DNA of 21,896 bases from JBQDBK01 sp052090825 (GTDB lineage Bacteria; Bacillota; Clostridia; Tissierellales; Peptoniphilaceae). Within the stretch, counting starts at the first letter, position 1. Each line of letters opens with the position of its first letter. Location: assembly GCA_052090825.1 (NCBI GenBank), contig JBQDBK010000019.1, forward strand, positions 1-21,896. The letters run 5' to 3'. This document shows positions 8,613 through 14,839 of this stretch, piece after piece. The position numbers and the translations under genes were made by a program. The notes under the pieces were generated by a model. That model searched no databases. It had not been told where the DNA came from and was given only the letters and a program-made list of their open reading frames with translations.

Positions 8613-9802
8613 ATGAGAGTAAATTTGGACATGATAAAAGAAGCAAAAGAATTTTTAAATGGGAAAATAAGTGAGACACCAATATTCACAGCAAGTAGGA
8701 TGGGAGATAATTTCTATATAAAGATGGAAAACCTTCAAAAAACAGGTTCTTTCAAAATCCGTGGAGCTTATAATAAAATGGCGAATTTAACAGAAGAGCA
8801 GGCAAAAAAAGGAGTTATATCTTGCAGTGCTGGAAACCATGCTCAAGGTGTGGCTTTATCTGCAACACAAATGGGAATTAAGTCATACATATGTATCCCG
8901 TCTATTGCACCTCTTTCTAAAGTTGAAGCTACTAGAGGTTACGGTGGGGAAGTAATTATAGTAGATGGTGGATTTGACGATGCTCAAGCCAAAGCTTATG
9001 AAGTTCAAAAAGAAATGGATTTAACTTACGTTGCTCCTTTTGATGATGAATATGTAATAGCTGGCCAAGGGACCATTGGTCTTGAAATACTAGAACAACT
9101 ACCAGATGTTAAATATATTGTAGTTCCAATTGGAGGAGGCGGTTTAATTTCTGGTATAGCCTTAGCTGTAAAATCAATAAGATCTGATGTTAAAATTATA
9201 GGAGTAGAGCCAGAAAATGCTGCTTCAATGAAAAAATCTATAGAAGAAGGAAAAAGAATAACCTTAGATTCTGCTAAAACAATTGCAGATGGAGTTGCAG
9301 TAAAATGTCCAGGAGAATTAACTATGGAAATAGTAGAAAAATATGTTGATGATATAGTTACTGTTTCTGAAGAGGAAATAATTAATGCAATTGTAAGATT
9401 AATTGAAGAAGGAAAAGTTACAGCAGAAGGAGCAGGAGCTTCTAGTGTTGCAGCTGTAATACAAAATAAATATGATTTTTCTGATGGTAAAGTTTGTGCT
9501 GTTCTTAGTGGTGGAAATATAAATATGAATACAATATCAAGGATAATAACAGGGGGTCTNNNNNNNNNNCAACAGTTATTCAAGATAGCCCAGGAGAACT
9601 TATCAAATTACTGGAAGTAATAAAGGAAAAGGGAGCTAATGTATTAACTATTAATCAATTTGTTGAATCAGAAGGAGTAGGTTTGAATACTGCTGCTGTA
9701 AGGCTTGTATTAGAAACCTTTAATCAAGATCATAAGGATGAAGTATATAAAGCCTTGCATGATGCAGGTTATAGACATTTAGAAAGAGACGGTTTTAAAT
9801 AG
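8613..9802 (+). CDS. ilvA: Threonine ammonia-lyase with C-terminal ACT domain (split by assembly gap)
   Basis: PLP-dependent deamination of threonine to 2-oxobutyrate and ammonia. PLP lysine in GSFKIRGAYNK (Lys48), SAGNHAQG (72-79), the phosphate-binding GGGGLISG (174-181) and LSGGNIN before the gap. Ten Ns interrupt the gene at 9560-9569; beyond them the sequence reads TVIQDSPGELIKLLEVI and on to a TAG at 9800-9802, in a different phase, which is the regulatory ACT domain. The gene is therefore intact in nature and about 403 residues long; the apparent early stop at 9620 is an artefact. Length and the single ACT-like domain fit the medium-form (catabolic, TdcB-like) enzyme, so fermentation of threonine or isoleucine synthesis are both possible. 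RBS AAGGGGG around 8598-8604. Monocistronic, closed by a strong terminator. Confidence 0.93.
9560..9569. other. Assembly gap (10 N)
   Basis: A placeholder run inside the threonine ammonia-lyase gene. Flanking phases differ, so the true gap is 2 modulo 3 bases long; family spacing between the GL of the catalytic domain and the TV of the ACT domain suggests about 29 bases. Confidence 0.97.
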
Positions 9803-9807
9803 ATTAC

Positions 9808-9847
9808 AAAAATAAGGATAGGGGAAATTTCCCCTATCCTTATTTTT
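9808..9847 (+). terminator. Strong intrinsic terminator after ilvA
   Basis: A 17-bp perfect stem (9808-9824 with 9831-9847), core AAGGATAGGGG, with A and T tracts on either side so it can work in both directions. It lies 5 bases after the ilvA stop and faces the convergent mgsA gene. Confidence 0.93.
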
Positions 9848-10160
9848 ATATCTTTTTTAATATTTTTGAGATTTTACTTACATCAAACCTATAATGACCT
9901 GAAAGATTTTTAAATCTAAATTATAATTTTTTCTATCCTTTCGACTTATATTATAGATTAAATAAAGTTTCCCATTTAGCCATTATATTAAAAATAGTAA
10001 AATTTTTTATATATAATTTATTTTTATCGAAAGATAAATTAAAGTTTTTAATATTCTAGACATTGTTAAAAAATTAAGATAATAAAGACTAAAATAAATA
10101 TTTTATATACTTTAAAAGGAAAGAAGTATATAGTTTAGGTAATAAGACTAGTATAAATTT
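9848..10160. other. AT-rich intergenic region, no gene seen
   Basis: About 310 bases between the ilvA terminator and the end of the convergent mgsA gene. All frames are rich in stops, there is no tRNA-like fold, and no convincing hairpin with T tract for mgsA; mgsA readthrough may end at the bidirectional ilvA hairpin. A loose inverted pair, CTTTCGA near 9939 and TCGAAAG near 10028, is the only structure noted. Confidence 0.6.
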
Positions 10161-10628
10161 TTATTTTAATTTTTTTATTCTTTCTTTTACGCTGAATTCA
10201 TTGTCCAATATATTAATTTCAAAACTTTCAGAAAATAAAGGTGAAGAAATTATATAATCAGCACTAGTTTGTGATGTTGCTACAGCAATATTATATAGGG
10301 TAGATATTCTAAGCAGGGCCTTAACATCAGGGTCATGGGGCTGAGTTTCAAGAGGATCCCAAAAGAAAATTAAAACATCAATTTCATTTTCAGATATTTT
10401 AGCTCCTAATTGTTGATCTCCACCAAGAGGACCAGAAATAAGTCCTTTTATATCAAGACCAATATTTTGAGCAATTAAGGCTGCAGTTGTTCCAGTTCCA
10501 ATTAACTTATGTTTAGATAAAATATCTTTATGTTTTTCAACCCATTTCAGCAAATCATCTTTCTTATTATCATGGGCTACCAAGGCCACATTTTTAATGG
10601 AATTAACTTTTATTTTTTTTGTATTCAT
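10161..10628 (-). CDS. mgsA: Methylglyoxal synthase
   Basis: Converts dihydroxyacetone phosphate to methylglyoxal and phosphate, a bypass that relieves sugar-phosphate build-up. 155 residues. Motifs: VALVAHD (His19), GTGTTA (phosphate loop, 44-49), SGPLGGDQQ (Asp71, the catalytic base), and DPLETQPHDPDVKALLR (His98, Asp101); these fall at the same numbers I recall for the E. coli enzyme. Start ATG at 10628 with GGAGG at 10635-10639. Its own promoter and the terminator of the upstream unit separate it from the blaR1-like cluster. Convergent with ilvA. Confidence 0.95.
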   Translation of the reverse strand: MNTKKIKVNSIKNVALVAHDNKKDDLLKWVEKHKDILSKHKLIGTGTTAALIAQNIGLDIKGLISGPLGGDQQLGAKISENEIDVLIFFWDPLETQPHDPDVKALLRISTLYNIAVATSQTSADYIISSPLFSESFEINILDNEFSVKERIKKLK

Positions 10629-10647
10629 AAAAAACCTCCATATATAG

Positions 10648-10676
10648 ATTATATAATAGATTTGATAAATTTAAAG
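10648..10676 (-). promoter_or_regulatory. Candidate mgsA promoter
   Basis: On the minus strand TATAAT occupies 10653-10648, with a weak TTTAAA-type -35 about 16-17 bases upstream. Transcription would start near 10641, only about 13 bases before the ATG, so the ribosome binding site is almost at the 5' end. Confidence 0.5.
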
Positions 10677-10685
10677 AAAAAGAGT

Positions 10686-10716
10686 AAAAAAAAAGAGGCT
10701 TGGCCTCCTTTTTTAT
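10686..10716 (-). terminator. Terminator of the repressor/M56/peptide unit
   Basis: Read on the minus strand: stem of GAGGC/GCCTC type with a one-base mismatch and A-T extension, loop CAA, then eight T. It overlaps the stop codon of the secreted peptide gene and isolates this unit from mgsA. Confidence 0.82.
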
Positions 10717-10952
10717 TTTATTACCCATTCCCAGTCTGTTGCCCAATATCCATAGGTCATAGACCACAATCTTCTTTGTGTACCACCTTTAAGGTCTCTG
10801 TAATACCACTTAAATTGTTCTGAATAAAAAGTTATATTAGGTGTATTCTCTTCTGAAATATTATTTGAATTTGCAAAAACTTCATTGCCTAAAGGTAAAA
10901 GAAATGTGATAAGGGACAAAGTAATAATTATTAATTTTTTCATTTTTTTCAT
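10713..10952 (-). CDS. Trp/Tyr-rich secreted small protein, unrecognised
   Basis: 79 residues from the ATG at 10952-10950 (RBS GGAGG at 10962-10966, inside the end of the M56 gene). Residues 1-27 form a signal peptide: KKMKK, a hydrophobic core, and VFA before the likely cleavage. The mature part of about 52 residues has no cysteine, five Trp and five Tyr, balanced charges (six basic, six acidic), and the segments KWYYRDLKGG, QRRLWSMTYGYW and TDWEWV. I do not recognise the family. It starts one base after the M56 metallopeptidase stop and ends in the terminator, so it is the last gene of a three-gene unit. A secreted signal, substrate or antagonist peptide of the M56 protein, or a bacteriocin-like product, are possible (inference). 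An upstream extension to 10997 would lack a ribosome binding site and spoil the signal peptide. Confidence 0.72.
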   Translation of the reverse strand: MKKMKKLIIITLSLITFLLPLGNEVFANSNNISEENTPNITFYSEQFKWYYRDLKGGTQRRLWSMTYGYWATDWEWVIK

Positions 10953-10953
10953 A

Positions 10954-12039
10954 TTAGTATACCTCCATATCTTTATATTTAACAATACTGCCATCATCTT
11001 TTTTTATATAGATAATATCATCTGTATATAGGTCATCTTGAATTGGTGGTTCAAAAACTGGTTGAATAATAAGCATATAAGATAAAATAAAAACAAATAT
11101 ACAGGATAATAAAAAACCTATATTTACGAAGCTGTAATATTGATGATTTTTTTTATTTTCTAAAACTATTTGCATTCTTTGTTTAATATTGCTAGTGTCA
11201 TTATCTTGTATAAAATAAGAAAATAAATTTCCATTTGATTTCATATTTTTGTTTTGTGAATATTTAATAATATTAATAATATTTTGCAAATACAATTTTT
11301 TATCGGACATAGGTAAATTAGACGTTACTGCTAAATCACACTTAATTTCAATTATTTGATGAAAATCATAATTTAAAACTTTAAACAGAGGGTTCCACCA
11401 AAATATTATACTAGAAAAATGTAGTATTAATTTTTTCAAAGTATCTTTTCTTAAGAAATGATTTAATTCATGTTGTAAAATATAAGTCAATTCTTTATTA
11501 GAATATTCTAATTCAGGAATATAAATATTGCAAGTTCTTACTCCTGAAACCATGGGATATTTAATATTTTTAGATTCAATTAAGCATACCTTATTTTTTA
11601 GGTTTTTGTATTTTTTATTTATTAAATCATCAAATATTTTTATATGATTTAAATTATTAACTTTATTTATATGATTTAAAGCATATTTTAAATTTTTATA
11701 ATCAAATACAGACTTTACTAAGAAAAAAGCTAAACCTATTAGCCATATTATTATAAATAAATTTATTATTTTTAATTTACCATTAAAATTAATTTCAAAG
11801 TTAAAAAAATTATGAATTGTTGTGTATAAGTGTTTAGACCCTATAACCCTGGTAAGATTAATATTAGCTAAGTCAAAAGGAAATATTAGTCTAATAAAAC
11901 TTAATATAACCATAAAAGAAAAGGTAAATGTATTAAATTTAATTATAAAAGTATTATTTTTTTTTAATAAATGAATGATTATAACAAATAGATTAAAGTA
12001 GACTAGAGACATTATAAAGGAAAAAATATTAATTTCCAT
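10954..12039 (-). CDS. BlaR1/MecR1-type M56 membrane metallopeptidase lacking the sensor domain
   Basis: 361 residues. Hydrophobic segments at about 4-25, 33-54, 89-110 and 305-326; between the third and fourth lies the gluzincin domain with the zinc motif HELNH (190-194) and the third ligand Glu231 in EIKCD, which is the standard M56 arrangement. In BlaR1/MecR1 a penicillin-binding sensor domain of roughly 250 residues follows the last helix; here only about 35 residues follow (EPPIQDDLYTDD, KKDDGSIVKYKD), so it cannot sense beta-lactams in that way. Expected role: inactivate the adjacent BlaI-like repressor, directly or indirectly, on a signal. Start ATG at 12039 with AGAAGGT overlapping the repressor stop. 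Base composition is lower in GC than neighbours (10 to 27% in three 60-base blocks I counted, against about 30% in rpsF), hinting at transfer. Confidence 0.87.
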   Translation of the reverse strand: MEINIFSFIMSLVYFNLFVIIIHLLKKNNTFIIKFNTFTFSFMVILSFIRLIFPFDLANINLTRVIGSKHLYTTIHNFFNFEINFNGKLKIINLFIIIWLIGLAFFLVKSVFDYKNLKYALNHINKVNNLNHIKIFDDLINKKYKNLKNKVCLIESKNIKYPMVSGVRTCNIYIPELEYSNKELTYILQHELNHFLRKDTLKKLILHFSSIIFWWNPLFKVLNYDFHQIIEIKCDLAVTSNLPMSDKKLYLQNIINIIKYSQNKNMKSNGNLFSYFIQDNDTSNIKQRMQIVLENKKNHQYYSFVNIGFLLSCIFVFILSYMLIIQPVFEPPIQDDLYTDDIIYIKKDDGSIVKYKDMEVY

Positions 12040-12049
12040 TTATTACCTT

Positions 12050-12439
12050 CTAGTTTTCTTCGTAAGAATCCAAAATATCTTGGAGTTCATCTATCTCACT
12101 TTTAGATATTTTATTGTTTTTAACAAGTAGAGATATAAAATTTGATATAGAAGACATATTAATATTTAATGATTGAAGTTTACTAAACTCATAATCACTC
12201 TTTTTAATAATTGGCATATAAGTTCTTCCAAAGTTCTTAGTAGTTTGAACAATACTATCTACTTTTATAGCTTTTTTCTTCAATAATGCATTTAATAAAG
12301 TGTGAATATAAGGATCTGCCCAAGTTCGCTCTGGTATTAGTTCTATGATTTCGCCTCTAGTAAGTGCTTTATCTGCGTTCCATAAAATATTCATTATTTG
12401 TAATTCATTGTCTGTTAAATTAATTTCTATTTTTTTCAT
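12050..12439 (-). CDS. BlaI/MecI/CopY-type transcriptional repressor
   Basis: 129 residues. N-terminal winged helix (about 5-75) with the family pattern: LTDNELQIMNILWN, LTRGEIIELI, then the recognition region TWADPYIHTLLNALLKKKAI and a wing with GRTYMPII. The C-terminal helices (about 85-129) would dimerise. Start ATG at 12439, with GGGGGTG at 12445-12452; a GTG at 12448 lies inside that site and is not the start. First gene of a unit with the M56 protein (10 bases apart) and the secreted peptide; such repressors are usually autoregulated and released when the M56 partner is triggered. Confidence 0.92.
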   Translation of the reverse strand: MKKIEINLTDNELQIMNILWNADKALTRGEIIELIPERTWADPYIHTLLNALLKKKAIKVDSIVQTTKNFGRTYMPIIKKSDYEFSKLQSLNINMSSISNFISLLVKNNKISKSEIDELQDILDSYEEN

Positions 12440-12466
12440 AAGTGTCACCCCCGTTATTATATTTAT

Positions 12467-12495
12467 ATTATATCATATTGTATATATAAAATTAA
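12467..12495 (-). promoter_or_regulatory. Promoter of the repressor/M56/peptide unit
   Basis: On the minus strand an extended -10, TGATATAAT, covers 12475-12467; the -35 (TTAATT, about 12495-12490) is weak. TTGTA at 12478-12482 and TACAA at 12505-12509 form an inverted pair around the -35; BlaI-type operators use TACA/TGTA half-sites, but the spacing and orientation are not canonical, so an operator is only suggested. Confidence 0.55.
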
Positions 12496-12550
12496 TAATA
12501 AAACTACAAAATAAATAAATTTTTAAAATTAATGATTTATTTTATATTAA

Positions 12551-12579
12551 TTGACAGTGTTTTTTTTCTAATGTATAAT
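12551..12579 (+). promoter_or_regulatory. Consensus promoter of rpsF-ssb-rpsR
   Basis: Perfect TTGACA (12551-12556), 17-base spacer and perfect TATAAT (12574-12579). Transcription should begin near 12586, giving a leader of about 62 bases. Fits strong housekeeping ribosomal protein expression. It diverges from the repressor promoter. Confidence 0.92.
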
Positions 12580-12602
12580 GAATTAGTTAATAAAGTATCT
12601 CT

Positions 12603-12621
12603 GCTCGTATTTAATGCGAGC
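12603..12621 (+). promoter_or_regulatory. Leader hairpin of rpsF
   Basis: GCTCGTAT pairs with ATGCGAGC around a TTA loop (8 bp with one G-T). It sits in the rpsF leader 12 bases before the ribosome binding site. S6:S18 complexes autoregulate rpsF operons through leader structures in many bacteria, but the features I recall of that motif (a bulged C and a CCG loop) are not evident here, so this is a structural call only. Confidence 0.5.
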
Positions 12622-12647
12622 CATTAGTCCATAGGGAGGTGAAAATA

Positions 12648-12932
12648 ATGAACAAATATGAAGTAGTCATAATGTTCTACCCAGAAGTAGAGGAAGAAAA
12701 AAGAGTTAAAACTTTTGATAGACTTAAATCTATTATTGAAGGAGAAGGCTCTATATCAAATGTTGATGAATGGGGAATGAGAAAGTTAGCTTACGAAATT
12801 GAATACAAAAAGGAAGCTTTTTACTATTTAGTGGAATTTGAAGCTAGTGCTCAAGCTGTTAAAGAATTTGATAGAGTTGCAAAAATTCTAGATCCAGTTA
12901 TGAGACATATGGTTGTAAGACTAGATAAGTAG
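12648..12932 (+). CDS. rpsF: 30S ribosomal protein S6
   Basis: 94 residues, normal length. Motifs MNKYEVVIMFYPEV, WGMRKLAYEI and the C-terminal DPVMRHMVVRLDK are typical of S6, which binds S18 and helix 22 of 16S rRNA on the platform. Start ATG at 12648, with GGGAGGTG at 12634-12641; the GTG at 12639 is inside the ribosome binding site. First gene of the classical rpsF-ssb-rpsR operon. Confidence 0.96.
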   Translation: MNKYEVVIMFYPEVEEEKRVKTFDRLKSIIEGEGSISNVDEWGMRKLAYEIEYKKEAFYYLVEFEASAQAVKEFDRVAKILDPVMRHMVVRLDK

Positions 12933-12940
12933 GTGTTTAA

Positions 12941-13456
12941 ATGAATAGTGTAAATTTAGTAGGAAGACTTACAAGAGATCCTGAACTTAGATATACTCCA
13001 AGTGGAGCTGCAGTTGTAAGGTTTACTCTTGCTGTAGATAGAAGATTATCAAAAGAAAAGAGAGCTGAAGCTGAAGCTAATAGACAGCCTACAGCAGACT
13101 TTGTGTCTTGTACAGCTTGGAATAAAACGGCTGAACTTATAGCTAATTACCTTCAAAAAGGTAGGAGAATAGGAGTTACAGGACGAATTCAAACTGGAAG
13201 TTATGAACGTGATGGGCAGACAATCTATACAACTGATGTAATAGTTGAAAATATGGAATTTTTAGATTCTGGAAATAATCAAGATTATTCCCAAAATAGT
13301 ATGCAAAGACCTAATTTTAAGCAAAATACTTCAAATCAGCCGGTTAATAGTGCATATTCAAATGATTTTAACAATTCAGATAAAAGTTCGGATTCTGATT
13401 TTTCAAATGATGTAGATGGTTTCTTCCCAATTGATAATTCCGATATTCCATTTTAA
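12941..13456 (+). CDS. ssb: Single-stranded DNA-binding protein
   Basis: 171 residues. OB fold at about 1-110 (MNSVNLVGRLTRDPELRYT, VVRFTLAVDR, DFVSCTAWNKTAELIANYL, KGRRIGVTGRIQTGSY), then a disordered Asn/Ser/Gln-rich linker and the acidic tail ending DNSDIPF, which recruits replication and repair proteins. Works as a homotetramer on ssDNA. Begins 8 bases after rpsF (AGGTG upstream) and 12 bases before rpsR. Residues 46-52 carry a short charged insertion (EAEANRQPT) common in clostridial Ssb. Confidence 0.96.
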   Translation: MNSVNLVGRLTRDPELRYTPSGAAVVRFTLAVDRRLSKEKRAEAEANRQPTADFVSCTAWNKTAELIANYLQKGRRIGVTGRIQTGSYERDGQTIYTTDVIVENMEFLDSGNNQDYSQNSMQRPNFKQNTSNQPVNSAYSNDFNNSDKSSDSDFSNDVDGFFPIDNSDIPF

Positions 13457-13468
13457 GGAGGGTAGAAA

Positions 13469-13693
13469 ATGCAAAGAAGATTTAGACCAAGAAAAAAGGT
13501 AGATCCTTTTGAAAAAGATAAAAATAAAAAAATTGATTATAAAGATGTGGCTCTATTAAAGAATTATATCAGCGATAAAGGAAAAATTCTTCCAAGAAGA
13601 ATTACTGGACTTAATGCAAAACATCAAAGAGAAATGACATCAGCAATAAAACGTGCTAGACAAATTGCTTTAATTCCATATAGTGCTGAGTAA
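13469..13693 (+). CDS. rpsR: 30S ribosomal protein S18, cysteine-free form
   Basis: 74 residues. Core motifs IDYKDVALLKNYIS, GKILPRRITG and KRARQIALIPY identify S18. The N-terminal zinc-binding cysteines found in many S18 proteins are absent (the segment reads KKVDPFEK), so this is a zinc-independent type. Excellent ribosome binding site AAGGAGGG at 13456-13463. Last gene of the operon, followed by a terminator. Confidence 0.96.
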   Translation: MQRRFRPRKKVDPFEKDKNKKIDYKDVALLKNYISDKGKILPRRITGLNAKHQREMTSAIKRARQIALIPYSAE

Positions 13694-13732
13694 AATTTTA
13701 AGTATTAAAACATATATAAACTAAAATTAGCT

Positions 13733-13768
13733 AAATCCCTTAATCCGTGTCTGGATTAGGGGGTTTTT
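13733..13768 (+). terminator. Intrinsic terminator of rpsF-ssb-rpsR
   Basis: 14-bp stem with two G-T pairs, 13733-13746 with 13753-13766, loop GTGTCT, then T to 13768. Core CCCTTAATCC / GGATTAGGGG. Confidence 0.92.
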
Positions 13769-13869
13769 AAATGAAAAATTTTAGTTTTGATAAAAGTTAA
13801 AAATTGTTAAAGACAATGAATAAGGATTTGGATAAGGTTTAGTAGAAAATATAATATGTTAAATAATAT

Positions 13870-14173
13870 TATTGTAAATTGGTGTAAACTTTATAGAGTT
13901 CGTGAAAAAAAGATTTAAAAGTCTTAGAATATCAGGGATACAAAGATGAGAAAATGAAAGTAAACTAAAAAACTTAAATAAATATTAACGAGAGGGGCTT
14001 ATTGGACTTAGAGAAATAATAATTGAATAATATTTTAAGGAGAAGTAGAATATAATTTAATTAAAAAATTATAAAAGATGGTAGAAGAATATATAGAATT
14101 GTACAATATTAAAAGAATAAAGCTAAAATTAGATAACCTATTACTTATTGAATTTAGATTTTTAAATTTTCAA
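13870..14173 (+). pseudogene. Decayed IS3-type transposase remnant
   Basis: From 14078 the sequence reads MVEEYIELYNIKRIKLKLD then NLLLIEFR, which matches the conserved end of IS3-family OrfB integrases (EYIxxYNxxRIxxKLxGLSPxEYR). Just upstream, in the same frame, IKKL then a stop then K continues the match to the usual ELKKxIEEYI. Further upstream, across stops and frameshifts, fragments such as WCKLYR (near 13880), GYKDEKMK (13936) and YFKEK (14031) look like pieces of OrfA/OrfB. There is no intact catalytic DDE core, so the copy is dead, probably with an internal deletion. No terminal inverted repeats could be defined. The C-terminal match is the solid part; the upstream fragments are tentative. 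Confidence 0.55.
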
Positions 14174-14373
14174 GAAAACCCTTTTATAAGATTTCAAATT
14201 TATGAAATAAGATCAAATTTTCATTTATTTTTTATTGTAAAAATAATTTTTTTTAAGTAAATATTTAATATTAGCTATCCCTAAGTTATACGAGCTTGAT
14301 ATACAAAGGTCTACGGAAGGCAAAATGCTAAGTTATATAAAGTATCATAATTGATAAAAATTTAACATTTAAA
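14174..14373. other. Non-coding AT-rich stretch, nothing identified
   Basis: No start-plus-RBS coding frame, tRNA fold or terminator is visible. The only regularity is the 10-base direct repeat CTAAGTTATA at 14281-14290 and 14328-14337. Confidence 0.5.
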
Positions 14374-14402
14374 TTGTATTTTAATTTATAATATGTTAAA
14401 AT
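14374..14402 (+). promoter_or_regulatory. Ferredoxin gene promoter
   Basis: TTGTAT (14374-14379), 17-base spacer, TAAAAT (14397-14402) preceded by TGT as an extended -10. Start near 14409 gives a leader of about 83 bases. Confidence 0.7.
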
Positions 14403-14416
14403 GACATTAAATGGGA

Positions 14417-14466
14417 GAAAGAAGATTTTGTTTTTTACTAAATTTTCTTTCAGGTATAAAATTTAG
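14417..14466 (+). promoter_or_regulatory. Two mutually exclusive hairpins in the ferredoxin leader
   Basis: Stem A pairs 14417-14428 with 14440-14451 (12 bp, one G-T). Stem B pairs CTAAATTTT (14438-14446) with AAAATTTAG (14458-14466), 9 bp. Both use 14440-14446, so only one can form. Stem B ends 10 bases before the GGAGG site. Could be a switch or an mRNA stabiliser; AT-rich chance pairing is possible. Confidence 0.4.
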
Positions 14467-14491
14467 TTTAAAATTATGGAGGTAATTATTA

Positions 14492-14659
14492 ATGGCATAT
14501 GTAATCGATGATAGCTGTATCGCTTGTGGAGCTTGTAAACCAGAATGTCCAGTAGATTGTATTAGTGAAGGAGCAATTTACGAAATCGACCAAGACCAAT
14601 GTATAGATTGTGGATCTTGTGCAGCAGTTTGCCCAACAGGCGCACCAAAACAAGACTAA
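14492..14659 (+). CDS. 2[4Fe-4S] ferredoxin, clostridial type
   Basis: 55 residues, the classical length, encoded from ATG at 14492 with GGAGG at 14478-14482. Two clusters are ligated by CIACGACKPECP and CIDCGSCAAVCP, with the family's MAYVIDDSCIACG opening and CPTGAPKQD end. Low-potential electron carrier in the cytosol, working with pyruvate:ferredoxin oxidoreductase, hydrogenase or Fe-S activator ATPases. Monocistronic, with its own promoter and a very strong terminator. The 3' neighbour is an activator-type Fe-S protein that needs reduced ferredoxin or flavodoxin, a suggestive pairing. Confidence 0.97.
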   Translation: MAYVIDDSCIACGACKPECPVDCISEGAIYEIDQDQCIDCGSCAAVCPTGAPKQD

Positions 14660-14661
14660 TT

Positions 14662-14706
14662 TAATAAAAAAGATGAAGCACATTATGTGCTTCATCTTTT
14701 TTATTA
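14662..14706 (+). terminator. Intrinsic terminator after ferredoxin
   Basis: 21-bp perfect stem, core GATGAAGCACA / TGTGCTTCATC with three-base loop, flanked by A and T tracts, 3 bases after the ferredoxin stop. Works in either direction. Confidence 0.95.
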
Positions 14707-14746
14707 AAGATTTTTTAAAAATAAGTTTTAAATTTTACATAAAAAA

Positions 14747-14776
14747 AGACAATAATATAATTCGTTGTAGTATAAT
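14747..14776 (+). promoter_or_regulatory. Candidate promoter of the dehydratase activator-like gene
   Basis: TATAAT at 14771-14776 with a partial -35 (AAGACA, 14747-14752) 18 bases upstream. Another TATA-rich element lies nearer the gene (14785-14803). Confidence 0.45.
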
Positions 14777-14839
14777 GCATAATATTTATATAGATAATAT
14801 AAAATTTAGAATTTGTATATTTTGAAAGGAGCATCTGTG

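Noticed and set aside
9026..9583. 185-codon open frame on the minus strand inside ilvA
   Set aside because: Composition is Ser/Thr/Ile/Pro-rich antisense shadow of the ilvA coding frame, has no RBS, and reads through the N gap.
9925..10035. Possible small RNA or decayed gene between ilvA and mgsA
   Set aside because: The CTTTCGA/TCGAAAG pair is short and the sequence between is low-complexity AT; no promoter-terminator pair frames it.
10530..10823. Plus-strand frame across the mgsA start and secreted peptide gene
   Set aside because: Overlaps two supported minus-strand genes and their terminator; starts antisense within mgsA and has no RBS.
12478..12509. TTGTA...TACAA as a BlaI-type operator
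   Set aside because: Half-sites are separated by 22 bases and point outward, unlike the compact TACA-TGTA dyads known for this family; kept only as a remark under the promoter.
14281..14337. Direct repeat CTAAGTTATA twice, 37 bases apart, with a GGTCTACGGAAGG stretch between
   Set aside because: Checked by eye against riboswitch and tRNA patterns (SAM, TPP, purine, c-di-GMP, fluoride) with no match; too far from the ferredoxin promoter to act as its leader, and chance repeats are common in AT-rich DNA.
14489..14695. Cys-rich minus-strand frame opposite the ferredoxin
   Set aside because: Its cysteines are reflections of the ferredoxin codons and the terminator; the plus strand encodes a clear 2[4Fe-4S] ferredoxin.
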